Assembly: GCA_003427395.1 (NCBI GenBank)
Contig: BFEA01000065.1
Coordinates: 3,116,822-3,139,851 of the forward strand
Length of the DNA: 23,030 nucleotides
DNA from: Chara braunii
Lineage: Eukaryota > Streptophyta > Charophyceae > Charales > Characeae
Reading direction: 5' to 3'
Each line of letters starts with the position of its first letter. The stretch's first letter is position 1. The notes under the pieces are model-generated. The model was not told where the DNA came from. It saw only the letters and a program-made list of their open reading frames with translations, and made no database searches. Both the position numbers and the translations under genes were made by a program. Positions 10,129 to 19,515 of this stretch are shown here, piece after piece.

Positions 10129-11716
10129 TCATAGTATAGACGTCCCCTGATCGCTTGCATCCATCTCTGGCGACCCATCACCCGGCGGGTCTTGAAGCAC
10201 CATGGTGAGAGAATCATTTAGCTTATACTCCCCCACACTTCCACTGGTTCCCTGTCCTGGGACAAAGACCGGTTTTGATCCTACTCCTTTGTCCTTATCT
10301 TCCCACTCCTCCATATTACTCTCGGAGTAATCACTTTTGTAATATCTGTCCAGATCAATGGGGAACGCTCTTGAGTCCAGATCGCTATCTCCCTTCAGAA
10401 TCCCATGAGTCAGGAGGTGTGACATTGAGACCGTCAACAGTTCCGCTGGAATGCCTGGTCCCGCCAGCACGCTATATGCAATCGTTGTCATTTTTCTCCA
10501 AGGCCTCCTATCATCCCGCTCTTCAACTTGGTTTCCTCTGACAATTTTGCAATCAAAGGGGAGAAGGCACAAGGGGAGTGTCTCTCTAGGTCCATATGAT
10601 GATCCTGTTGGTCCTCTTGACCTGCTTGGGAGGACCTGTCCTCCTGATCATCGTCCAGGGCAATTGTTTCGTACACGCCCATTGAGTACCCCTGTGTTAC
10701 CTTTTCTTGAAGAATACTGGCCACGTTCTGTCCTTCCTCAATCCTTGGGATTGTGAAGGACACATCTGTGGCGATCTGCCATTCTCCCTCTTTCTCTACA
10801 TACCTGGCCGCAATTAGCGGGCGGGTGCCCATCAATGTCAGACATGCTGATTTGGTTGAGGCCACTACATGAGGTGCCTCCCCATTTGCGATGTGTTGAA
10901 TGGTAGTGAACTCTGGTGTGTATTCTACATTCCACTTTATTAACTTTTTTACTTGGGCCACCACCACAGCCACTTCTTTTTCCAAAAGTGAGCGTGCTGA
11001 TTTCTCTTCTGCCTCTGCTTGATCTGAATTCGATTCCTTCTTTTTCTGATTTTTCCCAGTCTTCCATTTCTTTGGGCGCAGATCCTGAAAGTGGTCATTG
11101 GTGTTGAAAACTGTTTTGTCCTTGTCCGCTAAACCTTGTTCTCCCGCCCTCTTCTTTTCTGCATATTTGAAGTCGGTGTATTCAGAGAACTCCTCTGCCT
11201 TCCTTTTTTTAAGCGTGTCATACTGATTTTTTGACCTCTCAATTCCAGCGATTGTCCCATTCTTCCCATTTTTGTGGGATTTCTCAATGTGCTTCAAACA
11301 AGCTGCTATGATGTCAAATGCATGTTCTCTCTCCCTCTTGGCCTTTTGAATGTATTCCCTCAACCACTGCAGAGACTGTTGGGGCTCAGACGCACTGTTT
11401 GTGGCTGTCCCCCCTGTCCCCTCACGGTCCTTGCTTGCTTTGTTGTCTGTAGCGTTGTTGGGGGAATCAGTAACCGTACTTTTCTTTCCACTTCTTCACG
11501 GGTCTGTTTTGTTCCCTTCTTCTCTTCTGAGTTCATTGTCGTTCTTTTTTTGAGACCCACCTCTGCCATCCTCTGACAGTCGACTTCTTCCAGCGTTCGT
11601 TTATTATCTGTTTGCGCCTTGGCCCTTCTTTCTTGGGCCTCTTGTTCCAACCGTCTCAACATTTCTTGAAGAGTTGTCGGTTCTTTGTTGGTTCCCGGAC
11701 TGCGTCCAAGTCCCAT
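10129..11716 (-). pseudogene. LINE B charged ORF between ORF1 and ORF2
   Basis: Three overlapping frames (11716-11360, 11363-10488, 10572-10129) appear to be one protein of about 500 residues broken by two frameshifts. The N-terminal part is rich in Glu/Lys/Arg and likely coiled-coil (LQEMLRRLEQEAQERRAK). It is followed by a basic, possibly nuclear-localising stretch (RPKKWKTGKNQKKK), a middle region with ordinary composition, and an acidic C-terminus ending SDQGTSIL. I recognise no catalytic motif. It lies 30 bases upstream of ORF2 and about 20 bases past the ORF1 stop, in another frame. It could be the C-terminal half of ORF1 after a frameshift, or a separate ORF; the sequence alone does not decide. 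Confidence 0.55.
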
Positions 11717-11733
11717 AGCAGATCTTCCCTGAC

Positions 11734-12920
11734 TTATTCTTCTCTAATCACACGTGAGTCAATTACAAGGTTGGTATTTATCTTTGTTGGATTTCCTGTT
11801 ACTTTGCTTGTCGCTTTCTTCTGCCATCTGTTGTTTGTCGGGGGGAAAATGTTGGGTTTTTTCACTGAAGGTTCCTGATCAACATAGTGCGAGACCCAAT
11901 CTGGGTCATCCAAATTGTCATCGAACACCCAGCCATCGTAGTTGGAATCTACGATGAACCAGGTACCCGGAGCATCCTCAACTTCCACTAGCATGTTGGG
12001 ATGGAGTTTCCGTTCCTTCGACTGTTTCGGGGACTTCGGGCAATTCGGATCAGTTCCCATGTCACCACATTCCCTGCATCTGAAACAGATCGGAGAAGTC
12101 TTGGTGGAGACCTTGACTTCTAGTACTCTGTTCTCGATCTGGAATTTCCACGTCAGCGGAAAAAACGGGGGGTCATCTGTCTTGACTTCTAGTAGGGCTG
12201 TCATGGAGCCACAGTGAGGTGCACGAAAATATGGAGTCGGCAGGATCCATTTCAGGATTTTCTTTGCTGGATACTGTCTCTCCAGTCTGCCCACCAACAG
12301 ACCATGGAATCCCGGTTGAATGTTGTCGAACTGTACCCAGAAATTTTCTTTCATCGGTGTTTGTTTGTAAGAAACCGTGAAAGTCGGATTTTGCCTCTGA
12401 ACAGTCAGTTTCTTCCATTTGGTGATCGTACAGATCGATCTGTTGCAGTTCCAGGACTGCATTTCTGCTGCGATCCGTGCATGATCTTCATTGGTGAAGA
12501 GCACCATGATGTTGTTCGACCCAAATTCTGCAGAGAAAAGGCTTCTCCAACGTGTTTGAGTTTCGTTTCCTTCGTGATTGTTTCTATAATCCATTTTCTC
12601 TTCTCTGACGGCTTGAGATCTTCTCCGTTGCGAGTAAAATTGAAGACCACTCCATGCCTTTCGTGAAGATCGTCCAGTTCGGGTACTTTCCCATCGGGGT
12701 ACTTGCATACAATCACATCTTCCTCCTTCCCTTCAATCTTTTGCTTCTCTGTGATAGGTTCGCCTTCAACTTTTGTTTTCTCAATCAAGAATTGAAGTGC
12801 TTCGTTGTCTATGGTATTCAGTGTTGATTTGTCCATTTGTTGGTTGAGGTGCATGGGGAGTGCATTCTGAACAACTTGTTTGAAAGAGGCCGTGTCCCGG
12901 CCTGTGGTTGGACTGGCCAT
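11734..12920 (-). pseudogene. LINE B ORF1 (gag-like, zinc-knuckle RNA-binding protein)
   Basis: ORF1 of plant-type L1 elements binds element RNA. The preferred start is the ATG at 12920 (MASPTTGRD), because further upstream the frame is only a proline run translated from the G/C homopolymer. The N-terminal part reads to about 12540, where a one-base frameshift (HVGEAFS to AEFGSNN) moves to the frame ending at 11734. The middle (VLFTNEDHARIAAEMQSW to FWVQFDNIQPGFHGLLVGR) resembles the DUF4283-type region that precedes a knuckle. The knuckle lies at 12087-12040 (CFRCRECGDMG, then PNCPK); Thr stands where His is usual and the last spacing is one short, so zinc binding is doubtful. Homology call is from motifs only. 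Confidence 0.7.
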
Positions 12921-12941
12921 GAAAGCAGCCCCAGTACAAGT

Positions 12942-12960
12942 GGGGGGGGGGGGGGGGGGG
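12942..12960. repeat. G homopolymer upstream of LINE B ORF1
   Basis: About 19 consecutive G on the + strand (C on the minus strand), immediately upstream of the inferred ORF1 start. It belongs to the 5' monomer: a degenerate G-rich counterpart lies at 13321-13358. Length is likely to vary and may be imprecise in assembly. Confidence 0.85.
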
Positions 12961-13600
12961 ATGCAAATAGTCAGCAGAACAGATTGTAAGATAGAAAGTT
13001 GGGTGTATGGCAATCAGTGAAGGGGTGGGTTAGTAGCACAGTAAATTGCGGTCTTGGCGGACTGTGGAACTCTTCTTTTTTTTTTTTACATGGCTATGGG
13101 GAGGGAGTTGTTGTCAGATGGGGTGAAGAAGTAAGATAGCTGGTAGAGTGTCATGTCTTGTGACGGGGCAGGTGGGCTGTGAGTAGATAGTTAGGGCTGT
13201 GGATGGTCAGTGTGAGCACTGACCGGTCAGGTTGGTAGCACAGTGGAGGAGGCAGTATGGGAAGAAGTGATTATCTGGCTACGGCTAGGCTAAGGTAAGA
13301 TGAATAGCTTCCCAACGAATGGGGTGGGGGGGGATGGGAGGATGTGGGGAGGGGGGGAAGCAAATAGTCAGCAGAACTGAGCGCAAGACAGAAAGCTGGG
13401 TGTACGGGTATTGCTGAAGGGGAGGGATAGACGCACAATAAATCGGGGTCTAGTCGGACAGTTCTTTTTTTTTTTTTTTACTACGTGGCTGTGGGGAAGA
13501 CGATGTTGTCAGCTGAGATGAAGAAGTAAGATAGCAGATAGAATGTCGTGTGAGGGGGAAGGTAGGCTGTGGATGGTCAGTATGAGCACTGAACGTTGGG
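12945..13600 (-). repeat. Two tandem ~397-bp monomers in the LINE B 5' region
   Basis: CAAATAGTCAGCAGAAC occurs at 12964 and 13361, an offset of 397. Similarity continues through a T-run (13075-13087 and 13464-13479), GAAGAAGTAAGATAGC and GATGGTCAGT(G/A)TGAGCACTGA. Unit 1 is about 12945-13341; unit 2 is partial, about 13342-13600. The identity is moderate with indels. Tandem 5' monomers are known promoter units in some animal L1 elements; a promoter role here is inference. Confidence 0.75.
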
Positions 13601-14826
13601 TATATCTCACCTGAAAAACGAAGCAGGCTTGTCTTCTCTTGGATGCTATTGCAGCCGCATTCACTCTTACTCGCGGTAGTGGTGTTCAATGTCGTAGTGC
13701 ACACCCTCGTCGAAAGTCGCCCTTGTATTGCACTACCTCGTCGAAAGTCGCCCTTGGGAAGTACGTCCTTCAACAAAAGCAGGGCAGTGTTGTGTTTTCC
13801 TTGGTGGGTCCCTCGTGTCAGTAACACGCCAAAGCTCCGTGTGGCCGTAACGCGCCTTTTCTGTGATTGGAAAGGTGTGTTGCGGTCTTCTCCCAATTTA
13901 GTCGTTTCTCCCTGTTCCTCTTCGGTGAAGTACCACAAGAATTCACGGGAAGAAGCCGCCTTTCCTTTTTTGGACCTGTCACCTTGCTAAATCAATCTCA
14001 CTTCTCTCCTTGCCTTCCTCTCATAGGAATCTAGTCCCTGTGGGCCCTATCCCACCGTTTGCCCATTAGCAGCGAACGGCTGGATAGTGTTCACCCTCCT
14101 CCTTTTCCTCTTCGGTGTGTACGGACGAAATCGTTGTATCGTTTTGTCTTGTGCTCCTTGTAGTCTTTTGTCCTGTAGCTCCCTCCGTTCTCCTTCGCTC
14201 CCGTAGCAGCTCGTGAAACTTGGTATCCCGTATACACTCAGAGTATGTATTGATGCAGCAAGATTCTGTCCGAATCTCCCTCGTCTTGTCGCCTCCTTTG
14301 CCCTATTCTGTTTCGACTCGATGAGGATTCAACTCGCTGAGGATCCAAGATCCTGTAAGCCCTATCCCACCTTCCGTTCTGGTGAGTGGACGATAGGTGT
14401 TGGATTTTTCTCCCCTAGATGCAGCTACACGTAAACAGCGCGTTGCACTCCTAGGTGCTAGGCTACGTCCACTCTCCCACGTGGCACGACACTCTGCGTT
14501 TGCATGCAGAGGGCGGCACACTCGGGGGGCGCTACTCGGCGCGATGGCGCAGCGGCGTGGCGTGAAGCCTAGTGCTGCAAGAACATTGCGCTAAACCCTT
14601 TCACTGGCATTTCTTACAATGCTAGTTTTCTAATTTGCCTCGTACATAATGGAAAGCAAGGCAGGTTCTGCTGAGATTATAGCTTGGTAAATTAGTTATC
14701 CACTGGTCTGCAAAGAGGTATGACACTCATTTGAACATCAACAGAATTATGAGATGATGGCAAAGACCAAGGCAGGAATGACATAGCAATGGTGTCAAGT
14801 TCTCAATAATGCAAAATGAACATGAT

Positions 14827-14828
<2 letters not shown>
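13601..14828. other. No recognised gene; short repeats and a CpG-rich patch
   Basis: A 21-bp sequence (CCTCGTCGAAAGTCGCCCTT plus G) occurs at 13705-13725 and 13736-13756. CCCTATCCCACC occurs at about 14044 and 14360 in weakly similar surroundings. 14430-14595 is GC- and CpG-rich. A 162-codon minus frame (13938-13450) has no motif I recognise and overlaps the 5' monomer. The segment may be the upstream part of LINE B or unrelated spacer. Confidence 0.4.
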
Positions 14829-14889
<61 letters not shown>

Positions 14890-14890
14890 N

Positions 14891-14957
<67 letters not shown>
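14829..14957. repeat. Compound (GT)n-(GA)n microsatellite
   Basis: About 30 GT units (14829-14889), one ambiguous base at 14890, then about 33 GA units to 14957. The apparent ORFs across it are poly-Val/Cys, poly-Arg/Glu and poly-Ser/Leu artefacts. The ambiguous base at the switch point suggests sequencing or assembly trouble. Confidence 0.97.
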
Positions 14958-14959
<2 letters not shown>

Positions 14960-16060
14960 AAACACATGCCAGATAGAATGACGAGGACCTGGGAAAGTGC
15001 TCAATCACCCATTGGCCCTCTTTCCTGTCAATTAGTCAAGATTCATCTCTTACCCTCACTCAATCTCTCCCATTTCGCTGTTTTGTTCGTCATGCTCTAC
15101 ATGTGCACCTACAGCTGGATGGTCTTCTTTCAAAAATATGCTGCTTGTTGATGTTAGAAGTGACAACTTCAATGCCAAACTCCCATTTGCAGTGGAGGAA
15201 TTCAGGAACTGGCAGACCCAGCAGTGCAACAGGTTGACAGAGCTGCTTAAAAAAGAGTAAGAGGCTAAGAGCCGAACACCCATCCTGTATGACTCGAATT
15301 TCTGTGGGGAAAGAAATACGGATTTGCTTTCTGTGCTTCAATGTTGTAATGGTTTTTACCACCAGAATGCATTTCTGTTTGATTTTTCTGTTCACTGGAT
15401 TTCAACAATCAAATCCCTGCCACCCAGAACGATTGCACATGTAGTGCCACAATGATTATCTTCAGCCACCATGTTCCGTTGCCTTTGGCAGGTCTATGGG
15501 AGGTAAGCCAAACAGCAAGTGAGAAACCGACAAGGCTGCAAATGGGAGCGGACTGATGATAGTCTTTGTGAAGGGCAGGATTCTTGCATGTATGGTTAGA
15601 GACCATGTGCTGATGACCGCCTAGATGACGCCATCTAGGGTGCAGGTTGTTTCCAGAAAGCTGCATTTCGTTTTTTCAACGGAGAAAAAACTGTGTGATA
15701 TGTGTGTCAAATTGTGTGATGTCACTGATGTGTGTAAAGTTGTGTCATGTGTGTGTGTTGTCATGTTCGCTATACACAACTCCACAGAAAAAGCATTACT
15801 GTGCCAGACTGTTCCGTGGGACTTTCACCGGCGCATCAAGGAGGTAGAATTCAACAGTCTGCCCAGGATCACGTCACCCAGAGTTAGTGCTACCTGTAAT
15901 GACCCACCAAAAACACAGACTGAGAACACTGCTGATTTCTGGGATTTGCCACTGGAATGAATGCCTTGCTGTGATTCCCGCATTCTGCTGTGGTTTCCAA
16001 GTCTGTGTGCGTGCGTGCCTGCTGGTTTGCATGCCTGTCTGAGTGCTGGCCGGTTGAGTG
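14958..16060. other. Unique-looking spacer with one weak candidate exon
   Basis: Ordinary mixed composition without element similarity. A + strand frame 15138-15263 (MLLVDVRSDNFNAK, then FAVEEFRNWQTQQ, ending LLKKE and a stop) reads like real protein. It has an AG acceptor-like site ending at 15155 and GTAAGA just inside its end, so it could be a short exon. I cannot name the protein. Nothing else here is supported. Confidence 0.2.
15750..15843 (+). repeat. Dispersed ~95-bp repeat, copy 1
   Basis: Shares TTCGCTATACAC, GTGCCAGACTGTT, CTTTCACCG and CATCAAG, in the same order and nearly the same spacing, with 17321-17414. Copy 2 runs straight into a GT microsatellite; copy 1 is preceded by GTGTGTGTTGTCAT. 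The two are about 80 percent alike by eye. Family unknown. Confidence 0.65.
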
Positions 16061-16620
16061 TGTGTGTGACCCGCAACGGTACTTGTTGGTTGTAAGGCCC
16101 CGCAGGGCCGGTACTTACCTGTGGCCGTGACTTTGAGGGTTGCAGGGGGGTAAACACTCAAGTAGCGGGGGTAAGCCCGCGACACTTAGAGCAGGGGGGA
16201 AAACACTCGAGTAGCAGGTAGGCCGGTACCACTCGAGTAGTGGTATGAGTGTCGGGTACTGGAGGCCGAGCAGAAGAAGACAAAAAGTTGGCATTTTTAG
16301 AGGCCCAGTAGCGGTAGGATGGAGGTAGGCTGGTACCAGTCCAAGTAGCCCGGGTCTAGGGCCTGTACGGAGGGTAGCAGAGCCTGCAATGACGTTTCCC
16401 TCCAAAAGGGAGGAGGTACCGGTTGCTGGGAGGCCACTCGGCCTAGGAAGTCACCGCCCAAGAGGCCAGTAGGCCGCTATATCTTCAGGGAGGGCGAAGA
16501 GCTCTTCCTCATTTTGCGGTGTGCAAGGATTGGCGCCATGCTGCTGGAGCACTAGCGCTGGACTGGTACAGCGCTGCCTGGAGGTGAAGGCAGCTGGGCG
16601 CTCAGCCTGGCTATGGCGAG
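16061..16620. other. Short G-rich direct repeats, no gene
   Basis: CAGGGGGGTAAACACTCAAG (near 16143) and CAGGGGGGAAAACACTCGAG (near 16192) are near-identical, each followed by TAGC. Next comes TACCACTCGAGTAGTGGTA (near 16227), which can fold with a seven-base stem. The rest is GC-rich with no convincing frame. Confidence 0.45.
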
Positions 16621-16679
16621 CAGCCCAGCCTGAGGAGGAGGAAGAAGGGGGCTGAGGAAGAGAGTGGCGAGGTACCTAC

Positions 16680-16911
16680 CTGGATATGGTGGACACCATC
16701 TTCATCACCTTGTTGGGCGCAACATCTGGAAGGCCCCAGTTGGGGTAGTGCCGCACCAAGGAAGCTCAAGGCAGAGTCAGACATGGCGGTTGAGTCAGCA
16801 GCGGCATAGCTGCTTTGTGTTGTCCTTTGGACAGGAGGCAGCGGCATAGCTGCTTTGCGTTGTCCTTTGGACAGGAGGGCTGAGCCCTTGGTAGTCCGCC
16901 ATAGCTGGGAC
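16680..16911 (-). other. Candidate exon with splice-like borders
   Basis: On the minus strand a pyrimidine-rich run ending CTCTCACAG (16920-16912) looks like a 3' splice site, and CAG/GTAGGT (16682-16674) is a strong 5' splice site match. Between them are an ATG at 16902 (MADYQGLSPPVQRTTQ) and a different frame near the end (YPNWGLPDVAPNKVMKM) that reads like protein. The 40-bp duplication at 16799-16878 shifts frame inside it, so no single frame is open throughout. I do not recognise the product. Confidence 0.25.
16799..16878. repeat. 40-bp tandem duplication
   Basis: CAGCGGCATAGCTGCTTTG, then T or C, then GTTGTCCTTTGGACAGGAGG occurs twice head to tail (16799-16838 and 16839-16878) with a single T/C difference, so the event is recent. 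It breaks the reading frame of the candidate exon. Confidence 0.95.
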
Positions 16912-16920
16912 CTGTGAGAG

Positions 16921-17320
16921 ATGAGAGAAGGGGGGAGAATTCATAGCTATGGTGGACCTGCTGTTGTCAGCAGTAAGAGGGAACTTCGGATATTGATTCT
17001 GGTTCATCCATTCATTGTTATTATTATTATTTGGGGAAGAATAAGATTGGCGAAGAGAAGGAGGAGGAGGAAGGTGGAGAGAGAAGGGGGAATCGTCATT
17101 GGTCTTGCTGGTGTACATCTTCTTCTTCTTCTTCTTCTTCCTCTCTTCTTTGGTCTCTATCTCTTTGCAAGTGCTTTCGTTTCTTTCGCAATTGGGTGGC
17201 ATTGTCTTTCATTGTGAATTTGCACTTGGAAAATTACCAGGATCGTAACATACCCTCGAGAAAAGTGGTCGACTTTATTCACACCAGCCTGCAATCCTAG
17301 CAGACTGCCGTCCATACCCC
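16921..17320. other. No gene; short simple repeats
   Basis: Contains an ATTATT run (near 17018), a GAGGAGGAGG tract (near 17060) and a TCT trinucleotide run (17118-17142). Frames over these are low-complexity. No element or gene motif is seen. Confidence 0.5.
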
Positions 17321-17413
17321 TGGACGTGTGTGTGGTGTCATATTCGCTATACACCAAAACAAGCATGATTGTGCCAGACTGTTTTGTCGGGCTTTCACCG
17401 ACTCATCAAGAAG

Positions 17414-17414
<1 letters not shown>
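17321..17414 (+). repeat. Dispersed ~95-bp repeat, copy 2
   Basis: Partner of 15750-15843, offset about 1570 bases, same strand. Starts in GTGTGTGGTGTCATATTCGC and ends in CATCAAGAAG, directly against the GT microsatellite. Shared position beside GT-rich DNA suggests either a microsatellite-associated mobile repeat or a segmental duplication. Confidence 0.65.

Positions 17415-17508
<94 letters not shown>
17414..17508. repeat. (GT)n microsatellite
   Basis: About 47 GT/TG units with a single TATG interruption near 17477. All frames over it are Val/Cys or His/Thr artefacts. Alternating purine-pyrimidine DNA of this length could form Z-DNA. Confidence 0.97.
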
Positions 17509-17509
<1 letters not shown>

Positions 17510-18264
17510 ACCTACAGATAGCACTTCGTGCTAGGGACTCCACAGCAAGCTGTGGCATGACAATTCAGTTCATAGGTTGTTTATCATCATCCGGACTCAG
17601 ACATTTTTTTCTCACAGGATGGAAGATTCCGAAGGTCACCTCTGAATTTCCAGGGGGGATGCCGATTAACTGACAGATGTGAAGGACCTCCCAGTCAACA
17701 ACACAGGCATGGGTAGCCTTGCAGCTTTTTTGAAGTCCGTCTATGACATCAGGGAGGGATGGAGCTTATTTGGCGCTTTCTTGAATGCGCACACACACCC
17801 AATCATATTACCTATAAATTTGTTTCTTCTGCTTGTTCTAAGAGCTTTCTCTGTGTTGTTCGCTTTCCCCATGTTCACCCATGCCCGTGTTGTTGAGTGG
17901 GAGATCCTACACATCCGTCAGCTGAAGATGTAGTCACCCAAAAAAGAGGATTAGTAGACACTTCACATTTCCCAACCGAGGGGCCAAAAACACAGGCCCA
18001 CATCTGCCTGCAGTCCTGAGACCTATACGCAACACCAAAAACATTGTTGTCTAAAGCACCGTGTTTGCAGTATCGTGCCCTTTGAAACAACGGAAGCATG
18101 GCATCTGAGTTTGTTGATAAACGCCCCAGAAAGTCAGGTGACAACACAGACATGTGGCAGCTGGCTGTGACCTGAAGCCTTGCGACACCAGGGGCACTAC
18201 TGTGTATCCTCGATGCCTTTCTGTCCATGTTTGCTGGAAATGAAGCCTTGTAGGTCTGTATCTC
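17509..18264. other. No recognised gene
   Basis: Mixed-composition sequence. A + frame 17679-17933 (84 codons) and a minus frame reaching from the next microsatellite to 17875 have acceptable composition but no motif, no splice support and no recognised family. I leave them uncalled. Confidence 0.4.
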
Positions 18265-18269
18265 TGTGT

Positions 18270-18319
<50 letters not shown>

Positions 18320-18346
18320 ATGTGTGTGTGTTCGTGTGTGTTTGTA
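18265..18346. repeat. Imperfect (TG)n microsatellite
   Basis: About 40 TG units interrupted by TATG, GCATG and TTCG steps. It lies some 50 bases upstream of the gypsy remnant. The minus-strand His/Thr frames here are artefacts. Confidence 0.95.
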
Positions 18347-18398
18347 GGGTGTAAAGTCTGTCAGAGAATCCCTTCTTAATTGCAAATAATAATGCAGA

Positions 18399-19046
18399 GA
18401 TCACCTTGGACCGGAATGGTCTGACTGCACCAGAGATATCCAAGGGTGTGAAGTCTGTCAGAGAAACAAGAGTACCACACAGGCATGCGTAGGACTGCTG
18501 AAACCATTAGCTATTCCTTCTGGACCTGGAGAGTCAGTGTCTATAGACTTTATGGATACGAACGTCAAGTGTAGAAGAGGGAACAGTCATGGTGGTAGTA
18601 GACAAGCCATTCTCAGCAGAAGCGATGTCCGGCCTAGTTATTCGTGAGTTCTTCGCACATTGGGTCAAGGATAATAAGCATCCTTTGACCATAGTTAGCA
18701 ACAGGTATGTTAGATTCAGGGAGGAGCGGTGGCAGCAACTAATGAAGGTATACAGATCTCAGTTGCCTACGTTCTCAGGTAGACACACGGAGACCAACGG
18801 CCAGACTGACAGGACGAACACAACGCTGCAAAAGACCCTATGTATGTATATTAGGCCACACCAGATAGAGTGGAATGACCACTTAACGAAGGTAACCAGT
18901 GCGTACAATGATTTGGTACATTTTGTCGACAGGTACGTCTACGAGTTGCACAAAGGGCGGAAGCCGCAGACACCAATCAACTATCTGCATACAGACCAGA
19001 TTCAAAGATTACCACCCACCACTCGAGAGTTCACACTCAAGTACCA
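18399..19046 (+). pseudogene. Ty3/gypsy integrase, 5' part, inactive
   Basis: Integrase of a Ty3/gypsy LTR retrotransposon, which would insert element cDNA. Order: a degenerate H2C2 zinc-finger end (TRDIQGCEVCQRNKSTTQ, from about 18417), GLLKPLAIP and SIDFMD (about 18486-18558), then, after a frameshift between 18560 and 18589, the core VVVDK (Asp at 18601), IVSNRYVRF, GRHTETNGQTDRTN and AYNDLVH. Spacing from the second to the third catalytic position is exactly 35 residues, but the second Asp is Asn (18700) and the Glu is Asp (18808), so the triad D-D-E has become D-N-D. The frame stays similar up to TREFTLKY, where LINE C interrupts it; the rest resumes at 22104. The stop at 19092 lies inside LINE C. 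Confidence 0.9.
19035..19046 (+). repeat. Left target-site duplication of LINE C
   Basis: ACTCAAGTACCA at 19035-19046 recurs right after the poly(A) at 22104-22115. With the flanking bases the left copy can be read as 26 bases from 19021; the right copy then has ACTCGA (22098-22103) directly joined to ACTCAAG, lacking GAGTTCAC. Joining the gypsy frame across it gives TLKYQNDLQKLL, consistent with a pre-insertion site. Confidence 0.85.
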
Positions 19047-19289
19047 TGTGTGGGCGCAATTGGAGAAGATAAGCCTTGGACAGGAGAATTAAGCACGGAA
19101 TAAGTCCAGATAGGGACACAGGGGTGGAGTGGCGGTAACCCCTTCCGGAGTGGAGAAACCAATACCAGCATCTCAAGGTCCCTCGACCGTAATGGAGGGA
19201 AGTCTAGTGTGAGTTCTACCGATGTAAGGGACGTTGGACACCATTTCCAGCAATATAGTGGAAATGAAAGTCGTTGGAAAAAAAAAAAA
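19047..19289 (+). other. Unassigned 5' segment of LINE C ending in A-run
   Basis: Between the target duplication and the first ORF2 homology lies 243 bases with no match to LINE A2 or B by eye, ending in twelve A (19278-19289). It could be LINE 5' UTR joined by internal deletion, a captured RNA from template switching, or a small older insert. It shows no recognisable protein. Confidence 0.4.
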
Positions 19290-19487
19290 CAGAAAACTCA
19301 AACTAAGTGGATCATAAAGTTGTTAACACAGCCTCACCTTCCATGGGTCCCATTGGTACTCGATCACATACGTCAGTTGGCAAGATATAAAACGCCATCC
19401 AATATGAAGGGTACATTCTGGTTATTTTGCAAGGGTTGGACTAAGAAGGATAGAATTGGGGATCAAGTAGTAGACCAAGGAGCAAAT

Positions 19488-19495
19488 AGGGGTAC
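19488..19495 (+). repeat. Left 8-bp target duplication of hAT-like element
   Basis: AGGGGTAC directly before the left terminal inverted repeat; identical to 20209-20216. The next base out differs (T at 19487, G at 20208 inside the element), so the duplication is exactly eight. Confidence 0.92.
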
Positions 19496-19515
19496 CATAC
19501 TTGCAAGCGCACGTC

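Larger units (their letters stand above)
6257..13600 (-). mobile_element. LINE copy B, near full-length but inactive L1-like element
   Basis: The most complete LINE in the window, on the minus strand. It has a repeated 5' region (13600-12945), ORF1 (12920-11734), an additional charged ORF (11716-10129), ORF2 (10098-6476) and a 3' UTR (6475-6257). The 3' UTR tail matches that of LINE C but stops short of C's last 60 or so bases and poly(A). No target-site duplication could be assigned because the 5' limit is unclear and the 3' end is cut off at A1. The coordinate 13600 marks where the 5' monomer similarity fades, not a proven boundary. Confidence 0.75.

Noticed and set aside
13450-13938. 162-codon minus-strand frame upstream of LINE B
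   Set aside because: No recognisable motif; it overlaps the 5' monomer and ends in low-complexity Ser/Lys, so coding is not supported.
14540-14600. tRNA-like A-box (ATGGCGCAGCGG)
   Set aside because: No B-box (GGTTCGANNCC) follows and no cloverleaf can be drawn, so it is not a tRNA gene or a supported SINE.
14795-15151. Frames with long Val-Cys, Arg-Glu, Ser-Leu or His-Thr runs
   Set aside because: Microsatellite translations; the same happens at 17328-17673 and 17875-18443.
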